Positions 55,098 through 63,884 of a stretch of 64,000 nucleotides of DNA are shown piece by piece. The notes under the pieces were generated by a model, which was given only the letters and a program-made list of their open reading frames with translations, searched no databases and was not told the DNA's origin. Every line of letters starts with the position of its first letter. The first letter of the stretch is position 1. The stretch is taken from positions 1 to 64,000 of the forward strand of contig JADKCV010000019.1 in the NCBI GenBank assembly GCA_016718655.1. Reading direction: 5' to 3'. This DNA comes from Flavobacteriales bacterium. Its GTDB lineage: Bacteria; Bacteroidota; Bacteroidia; Flavobacteriales_F; PHOS-HE28. The position numbers and the translations under genes are program-made.

Positions 55098-56747
55098 TCA
55101 ATGTGCGCTACGTCTGCAACACCCCATATTGAACTCCCGCGTCGCCGGGCTCTGGCTCGCCGCCTCGATCCCCAACGAGATCCACGTCCGCGTATCCAAC
55201 GGATCGATCACCGCATCCAGCCACAACCGGCTTGCCGCGTAATAGGGGCTGATGGTCTCCTCGTACTTGCTGCGGATCCGGTTGAGCAGTTCGGCTTCCT
55301 TCTCGGGGGTGATGGTCTCGCCTTTGCCTTTCAGCGCGGCCACTTCGATCTGGAGCATCACCTTGCTGGCCTGCTCGCCGCCCATCACGGCCACCTGCGC
55401 GCTGGGCCAGCCCACGATCAGGCGCGGGTCGTAGGCCTTGCCGCACATGGCGTAGTTGCCGGCGCCGTAGCTGTTGCCGATGATGATGGTGAACTTGGGC
55501 ACCACGCTGTTGGCCACGGCGTTCACCAGTTTCGCGCCGTCCTTGATGATGCCGCCGTGCTCGCTGCGGCTGCCCACCATGAAGCCGGTGACGTCCTGCA
55601 GGAAGACCAGCGGGATGTTCTTCTGGTTGCAGTTGGCGATGAAGCGCGTGGCCTTGTCGGCGCTGTCGCTGTAGATGACGCCGCCGAACTGCATCTCGCC
55701 CTTCTTGCTCTTCACCACCTTGCGCTGGTTGGCCACGATGCCCACGGCCCAGCCGTCGATGCGGGCGTAGGCGGTGATGATGCTCTGGCCGTAGCCCTCC
55801 TTGTATTCGGTGTACTCGCTGTCGTCCACCAGCCGCGCGATCACCTCGCGCATGTCGTAGGGCTTGGCGCGCTCGGTGGGGAGGATGCCGTAGATCTCCT
55901 TCGGGTCGGCCTTCGGCGCTGTGGCTTTCTCGCGACTGAAGCCCGCGTCCTTCGGCTTGCCGAGCTTGTCCACGATGGCGCGGATCTTCTTCAGGCAATC
56001 CGCATCGTCCTTGCACTTGTAGTCGGTAACGCCGCTGATCTCGCTGTGCGTGGTGGCGCCGCCGAGGGTCTCGTTGTCGATGTCCTCACCGATGGCGGCC
56101 TTTACCAGGTAGCTGCCGGCGAGGAAGATGCTGCCGGTCTTCTCCACGATCAGGGCCTCGTCGCTCATGATGGGCAGGTAGGCGCCGCCCGCCACGCAGC
56201 TGCCCATGATGGCGGCGATCTGCGTGATGCCCATGGAGCTCATCACGGCGTTGTTGCGGAAGATCCGGCCGAAGTGCTCCTTGTCGGGGAAGATCTCGTC
56301 CTGCATGGGCAGGTACACGCCGGCGCTGTCCACCAGGTAGATGATGGGCAGGCGGTTCTCGATGGCGATCTCCTGCGCGCGCAGGTTCTTCTTGCCCGTC
56401 ATGGGGAACCACGCGCCGGCCTTCACGGTGGCGTCGTTGGCCACCACGATGCACTGGCGCTTGCTCACGTAGCCGATCACGACCACCACACCGGCGCAGG
56501 GGGCACCGCCGTGCTCCTTGTACATGCCATCGGCCGCGAAGGCACCGATCTCGATGCGCGGGCTCTTGGGGTCCAGCAGGGCGTCGATGCGCTCGCGGGC
56601 GGTCATCTTGCCTTGCTCGTGCTGCTTGGCGATGCGTTTCTCGCCGCCGCCCTCGTGGATCTTGTGCAGGCGCTTGTTGAGGTCGGAGAGCTTCAGCTTG
56701 TTGAAGTCCTCGTTCTTGGATGCTTCGATGTCGATCTTTTCGGCCAT
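55098..56747 (-). CDS. Acyl-CoA carboxylase carboxyltransferase (beta) subunit
   Basis: This 549-residue carboxyltransferase subunit transfers carboxyl from biotin to an acyl-CoA. Both crotonase-like halves are present, with GAPCAGVVVVIGYVSKRQ, AAIMGSCVAGGAYLPIMSDE, GGIIKDGAKLVNAVAN and IIIGNSYGAGNYAMCG. It resembles methylcrotonyl- and propionyl-CoA carboxylase beta subunits more than AccD. The frame ends in GCCRRSAH; inserting one base in the GGGG tract near 55123 gives the family's usual end FNMGVLQT with a stop at 55107. The biotin-carboxylase subunit gene is not next to it. Substrate choice is uncertain. Confidence 0.92.
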   Translation of the reverse strand: MAEKIDIEASKNEDFNKLKLSDLNKRLHKIHEGGGEKRIAKQHEQGKMTARERIDALLDPKSPRIEIGAFAADGMYKEHGGAPCAGVVVVIGYVSKRQCIVVANDATVKAGAWFPMTGKKNLRAQEIAIENRLPIIYLVDSAGVYLPMQDEIFPDKEHFGRIFRNNAVMSSMGITQIAAIMGSCVAGGAYLPIMSDEALIVEKTGSIFLAGSYLVKAAIGEDIDNETLGGATTHSEISGVTDYKCKDDADCLKKIRAIVDKLGKPKDAGFSREKATAPKADPKEIYGILPTERAKPYDMREVIARLVDDSEYTEYKEGYGQSIITAYARIDGWAVGIVANQRKVVKSKKGEMQFGGVIYSDSADKATRFIANCNQKNIPLVFLQDVTGFMVGSRSEHGGIIKDGAKLVNAVANSVVPKFTIIIGNSYGAGNYAMCGKAYDPRLIVGWPSAQVAVMGGEQASKVMLQIEVAALKGKGETITPEKEAELLNRIRSKYEETISPYYAASRLWLDAVIDPLDTRTWISLGIEAASQSPATREFNMGCCRRSAH

Positions 56748-56870
56748 GGAATACGGATCAGACGATCAGGTGATCAGAAAATGTCCTGACCTCGCTGACG
56801 ACTGTGGTGCGAAGATCGGGCGCTGAGTCCAATTGTCTGATCATCTGATCCCCTCATTGTCTGATCAGCG

Positions 56871-57371
56871 CTACTTCTTCTTCGCCGCGCTCACGAAAGG
56901 CATCGCCGCCGCTTGCTTCATCCACTCCGCCACCTGGCGTTCATCAAGATCCTTCACAGCTGCAAGCTCCACGCCCCGCGTGGCCTTGCCCATGGCAACA
57001 GGCGTCACCGGCGGTTCCGGCTTCAGGTCCGTACCGCGAATGAACATCAGTTTCACGTGGCCCACGAAGGCGCCGGAAGCGAAGCACCAGCCGCCTTCCA
57101 CACCATAGTAGGCCATGCCCCACTTCACCGCGCGTTGAAGGCCGGGCAAGGTCTTCAACGCCAAGGCATCGATGCGTTCGGCGATGTCGCGTTGTGGTTG
57201 TGGCAGGCTGGCGAGATAGTCGAACACGGGCCGGTCACCTTCCGCGGCCTTCGCAGGGCTGGCCTTGCCGATCATGGCGGCCTTCAGCTTAGTGGTGGTC
57301 TTGGCCGGAGCGGTCTTCTTGCCCGCCGCGTCTTCCTTCTTGAAGGTTTTGGTGTCGATCTTCTTGGCCAT
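56871..57371 (-). CDS. DUF1801-domain protein
   Basis: From ATG 57371 the product has 166 residues. A lysine- and alanine-rich start (MAKKIDTKTFKKEDAAGKK to KASPAKAAEG) precedes the DUF1801/YdhG-like domain (about 50-166), with DYLASLPQPQRDIAERIDAL, VKWGMAYYGVEGGWCF and KATRGVELAAVKDLDERQVAEWMKQA. The lysine-rich end is SAAKKK. The DUF1801 fold resembles YjbR/CyaY-like proteins of unknown role. It is divergent from the membrane protein at 57426. Confidence 0.88.
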   Translation of the reverse strand: MAKKIDTKTFKKEDAAGKKTAPAKTTTKLKAAMIGKASPAKAAEGDRPVFDYLASLPQPQRDIAERIDALALKTLPGLQRAVKWGMAYYGVEGGWCFASGAFVGHVKLMFIRGTDLKPEPPVTPVAMGKATRGVELAAVKDLDERQVAEWMKQAAAMPFVSAAKKK

Positions 57372-57425
57372 TGGAATGCGATGCAACGAAAGTACGATCG
57401 GGCGCCCGGTACGTATGTTCGCTGT

Positions 57426-58598
57426 ATGACTACCACTACCACCGCCCCACGTTTCAGTTCCATCGACCTGCTCCGCGGCCTGGTGATGGTGCTGATGGCG
57501 CTGGATCATGTCCGCGACTATTTTCATGGGGCTGCCTTCTTATTCAACCCAGAGGACCTTGAGGCCACCACGGTGCCGATCTTCCTCACGCGCTGGATCA
57601 CGCACTACTGCGCGCCCGTGTTCGTGTTCCTCGCGGGTACCTCCGCATGGATCATCCACCAACGGAAGAGCACCCGGGAGCTGACCAGCTTCCTCATCAA
57701 GCGTGGCTTCTGGCTCATCCTCGTGGAGGTCACCCTGGTGAAGCTGGCCTGGCAATTCAACCCGGGTTCTCCGCGCTTCGGCCTCTTGGTGATCTGGGCG
57801 CTCGGGGTGGGCATGCTTGCGCTGGCCGCCTTGATCCATCTGCCGTTCCGCGCCATCCTCCTCACCGGCCTCGTCATCGTCTTCGGGCATAACGCGCTGG
57901 ATGGGTTCCATTTCGACGGTGCGTGGTGGTGGAGGATCTTGCACGAAAGAGGACCGATCGACGTGAACGGGGTCACCTTGTTCGTCGGATACCCCGTGAT
58001 ACCGTGGATCGGCACCATGGCATTGGGTTATTGTTTCGGTGCCTTCTATGGCAAGGGCTACACGTCCGAGGTACGCCGTAGGTTGTTGGTGCGCCTTGGA
58101 CTGGCGTGTGTGCTGCTCTTCGCGGCACTTCGTTTCGTCAATACGTACGGTGATCCGTTGCCATGGTCCGCGCAAGCTTCGCCGGTCTTCACCGGGCTGT
58201 CCTTCCTGAACACGCAGAAGTACCCGCCCAGTTTGCTTTACCTCCTGATGACCCTGGGACCGGCCTTCCTCTTCCTGGCGTGGTCGGAAAAGGTGCGCGG
58301 GTGGTTGGCATCGGCGCTCATCGTCTTCGGCCGGGTGCCCTTCTTCTACTACATCCTTCACCTGTACCTGATCCACGGCCTTGCCTTGGTGGCTGCGGAA
58401 TTGACGGGCTTCGGCTGGCAGAGCATGGTCCTGGAAGTCCACGTGAACAGCGTGCCACAGCTGAAGGGATATGGATCCTCCTTGCCAGGGGTGTACCTGG
58501 TCTGGATCGGTGTGGTCGTCGCGCTCTACCCGCTGTGCGCGTGGTTCAACAAGGTGAAGAGCAACAACCGCCAGCTTTGGTGGTTGAGCTACTTGTGA
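57426..58598 (+). CDS. DUF1624/acyltransferase-like multipass membrane protein
   Basis: From ATG 57426 (MTTTTTAPRFSSIDLLRGLVMVLMALDHVRDYF) the product has 390 residues with about eight to ten membrane helices. The opening IDLLRGLVMVLMALDHVRDY is that of DUF1624/HGSNAT-like proteins, where the first-helix histidine is expected to take part in acyl transfer. Other motifs are APVFVFLAGTSAWIIH, VGYPVIPWIGTMALGYCFG and HLYLIHGLALVAAE. The substrate is not known; a cell-envelope sugar or lipid is one possibility. Confidence 0.88.
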   Translation: MTTTTTAPRFSSIDLLRGLVMVLMALDHVRDYFHGAAFLFNPEDLEATTVPIFLTRWITHYCAPVFVFLAGTSAWIIHQRKSTRELTSFLIKRGFWLILVEVTLVKLAWQFNPGSPRFGLLVIWALGVGMLALAALIHLPFRAILLTGLVIVFGHNALDGFHFDGAWWWRILHERGPIDVNGVTLFVGYPVIPWIGTMALGYCFGAFYGKGYTSEVRRRLLVRLGLACVLLFAALRFVNTYGDPLPWSAQASPVFTGLSFLNTQKYPPSLLYLLMTLGPAFLFLAWSEKVRGWLASALIVFGRVPFFYYILHLYLIHGLALVAAELTGFGWQSMVLEVHVNSVPQLKGYGSSLPGVYLVWIGVVVALYPLCAWFNKVKSNNRQLWWLSYL

Positions 58599-58689
58599 CC
58601 CGTTCTTCCAGGCGCTGAGGTCGCTGGACCTGGCTGGTTGAAGTGCTCGTTCTCGGATGCTCCTATATTGATGCGTATATGATCGCCTA

Positions 58690-59169
58690 CTACAACTTGA
58701 AGCGGATCGGCAGGTTGTACTGAACGCGCACCGCTTTTCCACGTTGCATACCGGGCTTCCAGTTAGGCATGCCTTTCGCCACACGGATCGCTTCCTCCGT
58801 GAGCCCGGCCCCAAGACCACGCAGCGGCATCACGTTGGTGATCCTCCCGTCCGGCTCCACCACGAAGGTGATGAACACGGTTCCCTCGATGCCGCTCTCC
58901 ACTGCCTCTTCCGGATACGCGATCTTGCTGCTCACGTACTTCATCAAGGCGTCCTGACCTCCGGGGAACTCGGGCATCAACTCCACGGCCCGGAGCGGTT
59001 CGTTGGGGTCGACCACGGGTACCTCCATGATCGGTTCAACGGTGATGGTCTCTTCACTCACGGGACGCTCTTCCACCTGCACCTGTGCCGGTGGAGTGGT
59101 CCCACCTTGGGCGAAGAGGGTAGGGGTGGTCAGGAATGCGGCGAGAACGAGTGCGAGTCGGTGGTCCAT
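58690..59169 (-). CDS. TonB C-terminal-domain protein
   Basis: From ATG 59169 (MDHRLALVLAAFLTTPTLFAQ, signal peptide) the product has 159 residues. A glutamate/proline-rich linker (about 25-55) precedes a TonB C-terminal domain, ELMPEFPGGQDALMKYVSSKIAYPEEAVESGIEG to FVVEPDGRITNVMPLRGLGAGLTEEAIRV and the end YNLPIRFKL. No membrane helix other than the signal peptide is present, so it may not be a classic TonB anchored to ExbB/ExbD. Homologues of this compact form are widespread in Bacteroidota. Confidence 0.85.
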   Translation of the reverse strand: MDHRLALVLAAFLTTPTLFAQGGTTPPAQVQVEERPVSEETITVEPIMEVPVVDPNEPLRAVELMPEFPGGQDALMKYVSSKIAYPEEAVESGIEGTVFITFVVEPDGRITNVMPLRGLGAGLTEEAIRVAKGMPNWKPGMQRGKAVRVQYNLPIRFKL

Positions 59170-59343
59170 GGGATGAAGGTCGTTATTTCCAATGACCATG
59201 CCAAGGAAGGGGATCGAGCACATCCGTCGGACAGGTGCGCGTCAGACCGAACTCCACGCAGGGGGCCTTCGTCCGATGGGTCTACCATGCCGGGAGGATC
59301 GGACGGAGGACAAGCGACCTGCGCGGTGTCACCACTCCGATGA

Positions 59344-59862
59344 TCACTGCTTGACGTACCGTTCCTGGATGATCCGGTGATGCCAGCGTTGATGCCCGGC
59401 CAGGATGAATCCGATGTCGCGTACCGCATAGGGACCCTTGAACCCCTGCCCCACGCGCGACAGCATGGTTTCATCGAACGACCGGAATTGATGGATGGTG
59501 GAGCGTCGGACGGCCAGCGCTTCCTCATGCAGATCGGTCAGCGTGCGCCGGTTGGCCCGAGACTCAAAACCATAGTGCTCCTCGTCGTAGCCCTTCACCT
59601 CGGCTTCGCCCCGCGCGAACGAGGTGGCGCGGTAGCTGAAGACGCGCTCCGTATCGATCATGTGCTGGAGGATGTCCTTGATGGTCCATTTCCCCGGAGC
59701 ATAAACGCGGTCCCCGATCCGCTGCCATTCGTCCAACGGCGCATGTTCCAGTTCATGCAAGGCGATCAGCAGGGCGGTATGGACATCCACATCGTCGCAT
59801 TGCTCGATGTAGCGATCGAAGTAGACTGGGAGAGGATGCAGTTGTGAGCGGGTCATGATCAT
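59344..59862 (-). CDS. DinB-family protein
   Basis: This 172-residue cytoplasmic protein has a DinB_2-type four-helix bundle with the metal-binding histidine pattern: KDILQHMIDTERVFSYRATSFARGE for one histidine, then GHQRWHHRIIQERYVKQ near the end. Its ATG overlaps the TGA of the gene upstream (ATGA at 59859-59862). The thiol transferase or hydrolase activity of other DinB_2 members cannot be assumed. It is the last gene of a three-gene coupled unit. Confidence 0.88.
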   Translation of the reverse strand: MIMTRSQLHPLPVYFDRYIEQCDDVDVHTALLIALHELEHAPLDEWQRIGDRVYAPGKWTIKDILQHMIDTERVFSYRATSFARGEAEVKGYDEEHYGFESRANRRTLTDLHEEALAVRRSTIHQFRSFDETMLSRVGQGFKGPYAVRDIGFILAGHQRWHHRIIQERYVKQ

Positions 59863-60336
59863 ACGTCAGCGTTGAGGTGTTCGGCGAGGTAGCGGTCGAT
59901 GCCTTGGGGGTCTTCGGGGTGCGCGAGCACGTGTTCCACCCACGCATTGCGCTCGAACCAGAGCACGGCCATTTCCCACACACAGGTGAAGATACCCCGG
60001 TCGCTGAAGAGCCGGAAGTCCGCGCGCGCAGCATCCGTTGCTAGGTGGACCTGGGTCTGCAGCATGTTGCTGTCGATCCACCAACTGAGGATGGCGAAGC
60101 AGCCTTCGCGGCCTTCGTGCAGGATCAAGGTGGCGATGCGGTAGCTGTCCAGTGGATAAGCCGTGTGTTGCGCCAACCACCCCGGCAGGAGGGCACCCAC
60201 CTGTGTGACCACGTTCTCCTACCCGTTCGCTCTTCACCGAGATGCTGTAGGTCTTTATCCGCCAGCCTTCACATTGGAGGAGGCCGAGGTACCGGACCGG
60301 TCGCGGAGAATAGGGTTGAAGCGTGTGCACGATCAT
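59859..60336 (-). pseudogene. Hypothetical protein, one frameshift
   Basis: The start MIVHTLQPYSPRPVRYLGLLQCEGWRIKTYSISVKSERVGE (60336) is in one frame. The remainder, VVTQVGALLPGWLAQHTAYPL to DRYLAEHLNADV, is in another, open to 59859. One extra base near 60218, in the GGAGAACGTGG region, joins them into about 159 residues. The start overlaps the M1 homologue's TGA as ATGA, and its stop overlaps the DinB ATG. The family is unknown; aromatic-rich segments (WWIDSNML, WEMAVLWFERNAW) are notable. Confidence 0.7.
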
Positions 60337-62891
60337 TTGCCGAGCGTTTGGTTCAACTGCGCTTCGGAGGCATCCACCGCGTTCAATGCGTTCGCATCGG
60401 CCTTGTACCTTGCCCGCAGTTCCGGGAACAGCGCGCGTGTCCGTTCGTCACCGAGGGTCACCATCAGCAGGATGTTGCTGAAGATGTCGTTGACATCGTT
60501 CTCCTTCAATGCCGCGGCGTATCGGCGTTCCAGGATGGGCCACGCGTCTTTGGCGTGGTTCAGTGCCACCAAGGTGTTCGCAGCAGTTAGTCGATAGTCC
60601 CACACCGGTGTGGCCAGGGTCCAACGCGCGCCGGGAGGATCATCGCGCAGCGCCTCAAGGGCCAGGGCGACGCCTCGTTCATCCCCCAGTTCGCTCAGCC
60701 CATAGAGTGCGCTGATGAGGCTCTGGTTCTTCCACGAGGGCTTGTTCTTCAGCTTCACCAACGCATCGTAGGCCAGCGGGCTCTTGGACTTCCCCAAGGC
60801 GATGGCCGCCGCGTTCACTACGCGGTCGCTGGTATCGTTCAGGTGACCGATGTAGAGCCCGGCGTGGGCCGGATCGCCGGTGAGCCCGAGCAGGGTGAGC
60901 GCGATGCTGCGGTTCCAGGATCGTTCGTGGTCGATGGCTTCCTTCAACACATCGATCGTCGTTCCGTCGAATGGCGGGGTGATCATCCATCGCAGCTGGG
61001 CCATGGCGTTGTACCGTACGCGCCAGTAGGTGCTGCGGTCGCGGATCACGCGGTGGAAGGCACCGATGATCCTCTGCTTATCGGCCCGTGTGGTGGTGCT
61101 GTCGCCATGGATCCGTGCGAGCTCGCCCAAGGCCTGCTGCCGCGCCATCACATCGGTGGAGGTGGTGAACTGTGCGATCCATTCATCCGTGGACCGCTCG
61201 ATGATGAGTTCCTTGATCCATTGGCTCTGGTGGTCGATCACCAGCACCTGCGGCGCACGCACCAGCGGGAAGAGGAAGCTGTTCTCCTGCTGCGCTTCGA
61301 GCCAAACGCGATGCGGATCGCCGTCGATCACGATGTCCATATGGCCTTGGTACCAGCGGGTCTGTGGTTCGGTGCTCGTGCTATCCGGCAGTTGCGTCTG
61401 GCGCAATGTGAGGCGGAAGGAACCTTGCTGCGCATCGAAGGCGGTGCTCACCTCGAAGACGGGATGGCCCATGCCGCGCACCCACTGATCGAAGAACCAG
61501 CCCAAGGGACGACCGGCCGCACTGGCCATGGCCCGTTGCACATCATCGGTGGAAGCGGACTTTCCCCAGCGGTCGTGCATGAAGGTCTTGAGCCCTGTAT
61601 CAAAGGTGGCATCGCCCAGTTCGTCGCGCAGCAGGTGGAAGACCAGTGCTGCCCGGTTCACCGCGTAGTTGTCCTGCACCACATCGATGGTGTTGGTGTA
61701 GTTGCGTGTATTGATGGGTCTGCGTACTCCGTTCGACCAGTCGCCGAAGTAGGTGTTCTGGTTGAAGCCATGGTTCCACAGGAGCATTTCGTCGCGACCG
61801 TTGGCGTGTTCGCTGAAGCGCTCGCTGAGGAAACGTGCGAGCCCCCGGCTGATCCACGCCTCCCCCGGTTCGCTCAGGTGGATGCGCATGCCGCACCACT
61901 GCTGGGCCAGTCCCTCCGCTTCGATGCCATCCCACAAGTAGAGGAAGTCCGCATGCGTGCCGTGGTCGTCCACCATGTTCTCGCTCTGCATGCCCGTGCC
62001 CACGCTGCGGCCCCAAGCGAAGTCCTGCACCACCACCTGGTTGAAGGTGCGGCCAGGGTAGGGAATGCCCGTGAGCTCGGAGAAGAAGGTCATCATTCGC
62101 GGTAGGCGCTCGATGCTGGCCTCTGTGGCTTCCCGCTCATCGGGGTAGCCATAGGAATGCAGTAGGGTGTTGCCACTTCGTTGGTCCACGCGTGTGTATT
62201 CTCCTACCACGATGAAGGTCTGGTAATTGTCGTGGGCTTCCTCGGTCTTCCAGTGGAAGGTGCGTGTGCCGTCGCTGTTCGTGCGCTCTTCCATGAGTTC
62301 ACCGTTGGACACGACCGTGAGCGGTTCCGGAACGCGGGCGATCACCTCCACCGTACGCGGATCGCCTAGGCCATCGTGGCACGGGAACCAGTAGCGGTTG
62401 CTCCCGAGCTCCGGCATCGACCACACTTGTGTGCGTTTGCGCGGTTCCGTGGTGGTGGGTGCGAAGAAGCGAAGGCCTTTGCCGAAGCTGCCGCCCAGGT
62501 TGTTCGGGTCGCTTTCGTTGACGTAGGTGGTGCTGTAGTCGACCGTGAGGGTGATGGCCTTGCCCACCGGATGCCTTGTAGGCAGGGCGATGCGCAAGCC
62601 ACCGTCCACTGCTCCACCGGAATAGGAGTACGGCAAGGCCACGTCGTTCGCGCTGATGCCGGTGATCAGCAGGTCACCCGCATCCAAGATCAAGGTATCC
62701 GTTCGCTCCAACGGCGCTGCGGTGATGGTGGCTGTTCCAACTACACGGCGACCAGCGAGGTCGAAGCGCAGGTCCAAGCGGATGTGCTGCACGTCGATGG
62801 TGGCTTCCGCGCGGAGTGCCGATAGGTCCGGTAAGGAGGCAAGGCTTGGCGGGCAAAGGCCTAGTGCGACCGCGAGAAGAGGTGCGTGCAT
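60333..62891 (-). CDS. M1-family aminopeptidase homologue lacking the zinc site
   Basis: From ATG 62891 (signal peptide, MHAPLLAVALGLCPPSLAS) the product has 852 residues. The N-terminal beta domain (IDVQHIRLDLRFDLAGRRVVGTATI) and the catalytic-type domain are those of M1 peptidases, and helical HEAT-like repeats follow from about 600. The expected HELAHQWFG is replaced by EGLAQQWCG (about 324-332), and WLxEG by WISRG (about 345-350). All three zinc ligands and the catalytic glutamate are thus missing. Near residue 300, GTGMQSENM stands where GAMEN is expected. It is predicted to be a periplasmic or secreted pseudo-peptidase. Its TGA overlaps the next ATG. Confidence 0.9.
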   Translation of the reverse strand: MHAPLLAVALGLCPPSLASLPDLSALRAEATIDVQHIRLDLRFDLAGRRVVGTATITAAPLERTDTLILDAGDLLITGISANDVALPYSYSGGAVDGGLRIALPTRHPVGKAITLTVDYSTTYVNESDPNNLGGSFGKGLRFFAPTTTEPRKRTQVWSMPELGSNRYWFPCHDGLGDPRTVEVIARVPEPLTVVSNGELMEERTNSDGTRTFHWKTEEAHDNYQTFIVVGEYTRVDQRSGNTLLHSYGYPDEREATEASIERLPRMMTFFSELTGIPYPGRTFNQVVVQDFAWGRSVGTGMQSENMVDDHGTHADFLYLWDGIEAEGLAQQWCGMRIHLSEPGEAWISRGLARFLSERFSEHANGRDEMLLWNHGFNQNTYFGDWSNGVRRPINTRNYTNTIDVVQDNYAVNRAALVFHLLRDELGDATFDTGLKTFMHDRWGKSASTDDVQRAMASAAGRPLGWFFDQWVRGMGHPVFEVSTAFDAQQGSFRLTLRQTQLPDSTSTEPQTRWYQGHMDIVIDGDPHRVWLEAQQENSFLFPLVRAPQVLVIDHQSQWIKELIIERSTDEWIAQFTTSTDVMARQQALGELARIHGDSTTTRADKQRIIGAFHRVIRDRSTYWRVRYNAMAQLRWMITPPFDGTTIDVLKEAIDHERSWNRSIALTLLGLTGDPAHAGLYIGHLNDTSDRVVNAAAIALGKSKSPLAYDALVKLKNKPSWKNQSLISALYGLSELGDERGVALALEALRDDPPGARWTLATPVWDYRLTAANTLVALNHAKDAWPILERRYAAALKENDVNDIFSNILLMVTLGDERTRALFPELRARYKADANALNAVDASEAQLNQTLGK

Positions 62892-62966
62892 GATGGCGGA
62901 ATGATGGTCCAAAGCAACTGCCTGTTCCGCACGCATGCGGGACAGGCAATGGACATATCCGGCCAT

Positions 62967-63884
62967 TCAGCCGCGCAGGATACGCGCCACCTGTTTCTCG
63001 CTTTCCAGCCCCACGCGCTTGGCGATCTGCTGGCGCGTGAGGTCAGGGTTCTTCACCAAATGTTCGATGTGTTCGCGGCGGATCCGGTTGATGTACGCGT
63101 TCACGGTGGTGCCCGTCTCGTTGCGGAACGTACGCGTGAAGTTGCGCTCGCTCATGCAGGCCACCTCCGCCAATCCGGCCAGGCTCTGTTTCTCGCCGAT
63201 GTGCTCCACCACATGGTCCTGCGCGCGGTGGATGCCCGCGTGGATGTGGTTGCGGTATTGCGTGAAGGCGCTCTGCTGCGCGCTGATGCCGTCGCGCCTG
63301 CTGTACACCACCAGCTCGCGCGCCACCTTGTGCGCGAAGCGACCGTCCGTGAGCTGTTCCACGATGCGCAACATGAGGTCCACACCGGAGGCGATGCCGG
63401 CGCTCGTGTGGATGCGTTCGTGCTGGACGTAGAGGATGTTCTCCTTCACCACGGCGCGCGGCGCGAGTTGGCGCAACTTCTCCGTGAGTTGGAAGTGCGT
63501 GGTGCAGGGAATGCCATCGAGCAACCGGGCGTGCGCCAGCACCAAGGCCCCCGCGCAGATACTCACCAGGTGCGTACCGTTCGCATGGGCATCGCGCAGC
63601 CATTGGAAAAGCTCCTTGTTGGCCTTGAACACGGACGAGGTCAGGTATTTCACACGCGCCCCGGGCACCACCAGGTAGTCATCGGGTCTCACGTTCACCT
63701 GGCTGAAGTGTCGCTGTTCCGCTATGCCCAAGCCGGCGCTGGTACTCAGTGTTCCATGGAGCCCGCAGTAGGTCAGCTCGAAGTCCGCACCGAAGTCGAT
63801 GGCCTCATGGATCGTCTGGTCCGGGCCGGCGAGGTCCAACAGGTGAACCTCGGGAAGTACGAGGAAGATGAAGCGTGTGGGCAT
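62967..63884 (-). CDS. GlxA-type transcriptional regulator (DJ-1/PfpI and AraC domains)
   Basis: From ATG 63884 (MPTRFIFLVLPEVHLLDLAGP) the product has 305 residues. The N-terminal DJ-1/PfpI-like domain (about 1-180) has the nucleophile-elbow-like segment SICAGALVLAHARLLDG. The AraC domain (about 205-300) has SLAGLAEVACMSERNFTRTFRNETG and NPDLTRQQIAKRVGLESEKQVARILRG. GlxA-type proteins regulate transcription in response to unknown ligands. It lies upstream of the M1 homologue on the same strand, 75 bases away, so coregulation is plausible. Confidence 0.9.
   Translation of the reverse strand: MPTRFIFLVLPEVHLLDLAGPDQTIHEAIDFGADFELTYCGLHGTLSTSAGLGIAEQRHFSQVNVRPDDYLVVPGARVKYLTSSVFKANKELFQWLRDAHANGTHLVSICAGALVLAHARLLDGIPCTTHFQLTEKLRQLAPRAVVKENILYVQHERIHTSAGIASGVDLMLRIVEQLTDGRFAHKVARELVVYSRRDGISAQQSAFTQYRNHIHAGIHRAQDHVVEHIGEKQSLAGLAEVACMSERNFTRTFRNETGTTVNAYINRIRREHIEHLVKNPDLTRQQIAKRVGLESEKQVARILRG

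Noticed and set aside
55065..56789. Long open frame on the plus strand opposite the carboxylase gene
   Set aside because: It is a mirror of the highly biased codon use of the carboxylase, is low in complexity (A, V, H, G, D), and has no domain pattern.
57540..58820. Open frame opposite the DUF1624-like membrane protein
   Set aside because: It has runs of Q, E, H and R typical of reverse-complement shadows, and the plus-strand product is clearly the real one.
60843..62105. Open frame opposite the M1 homologue
   Set aside because: No homology or signal peptide; composition is that of an antisense shadow.
60333..62891. Active M1 aminopeptidase
   Set aside because: None of the zinc ligands nor the catalytic glutamate is present at the aligned positions.
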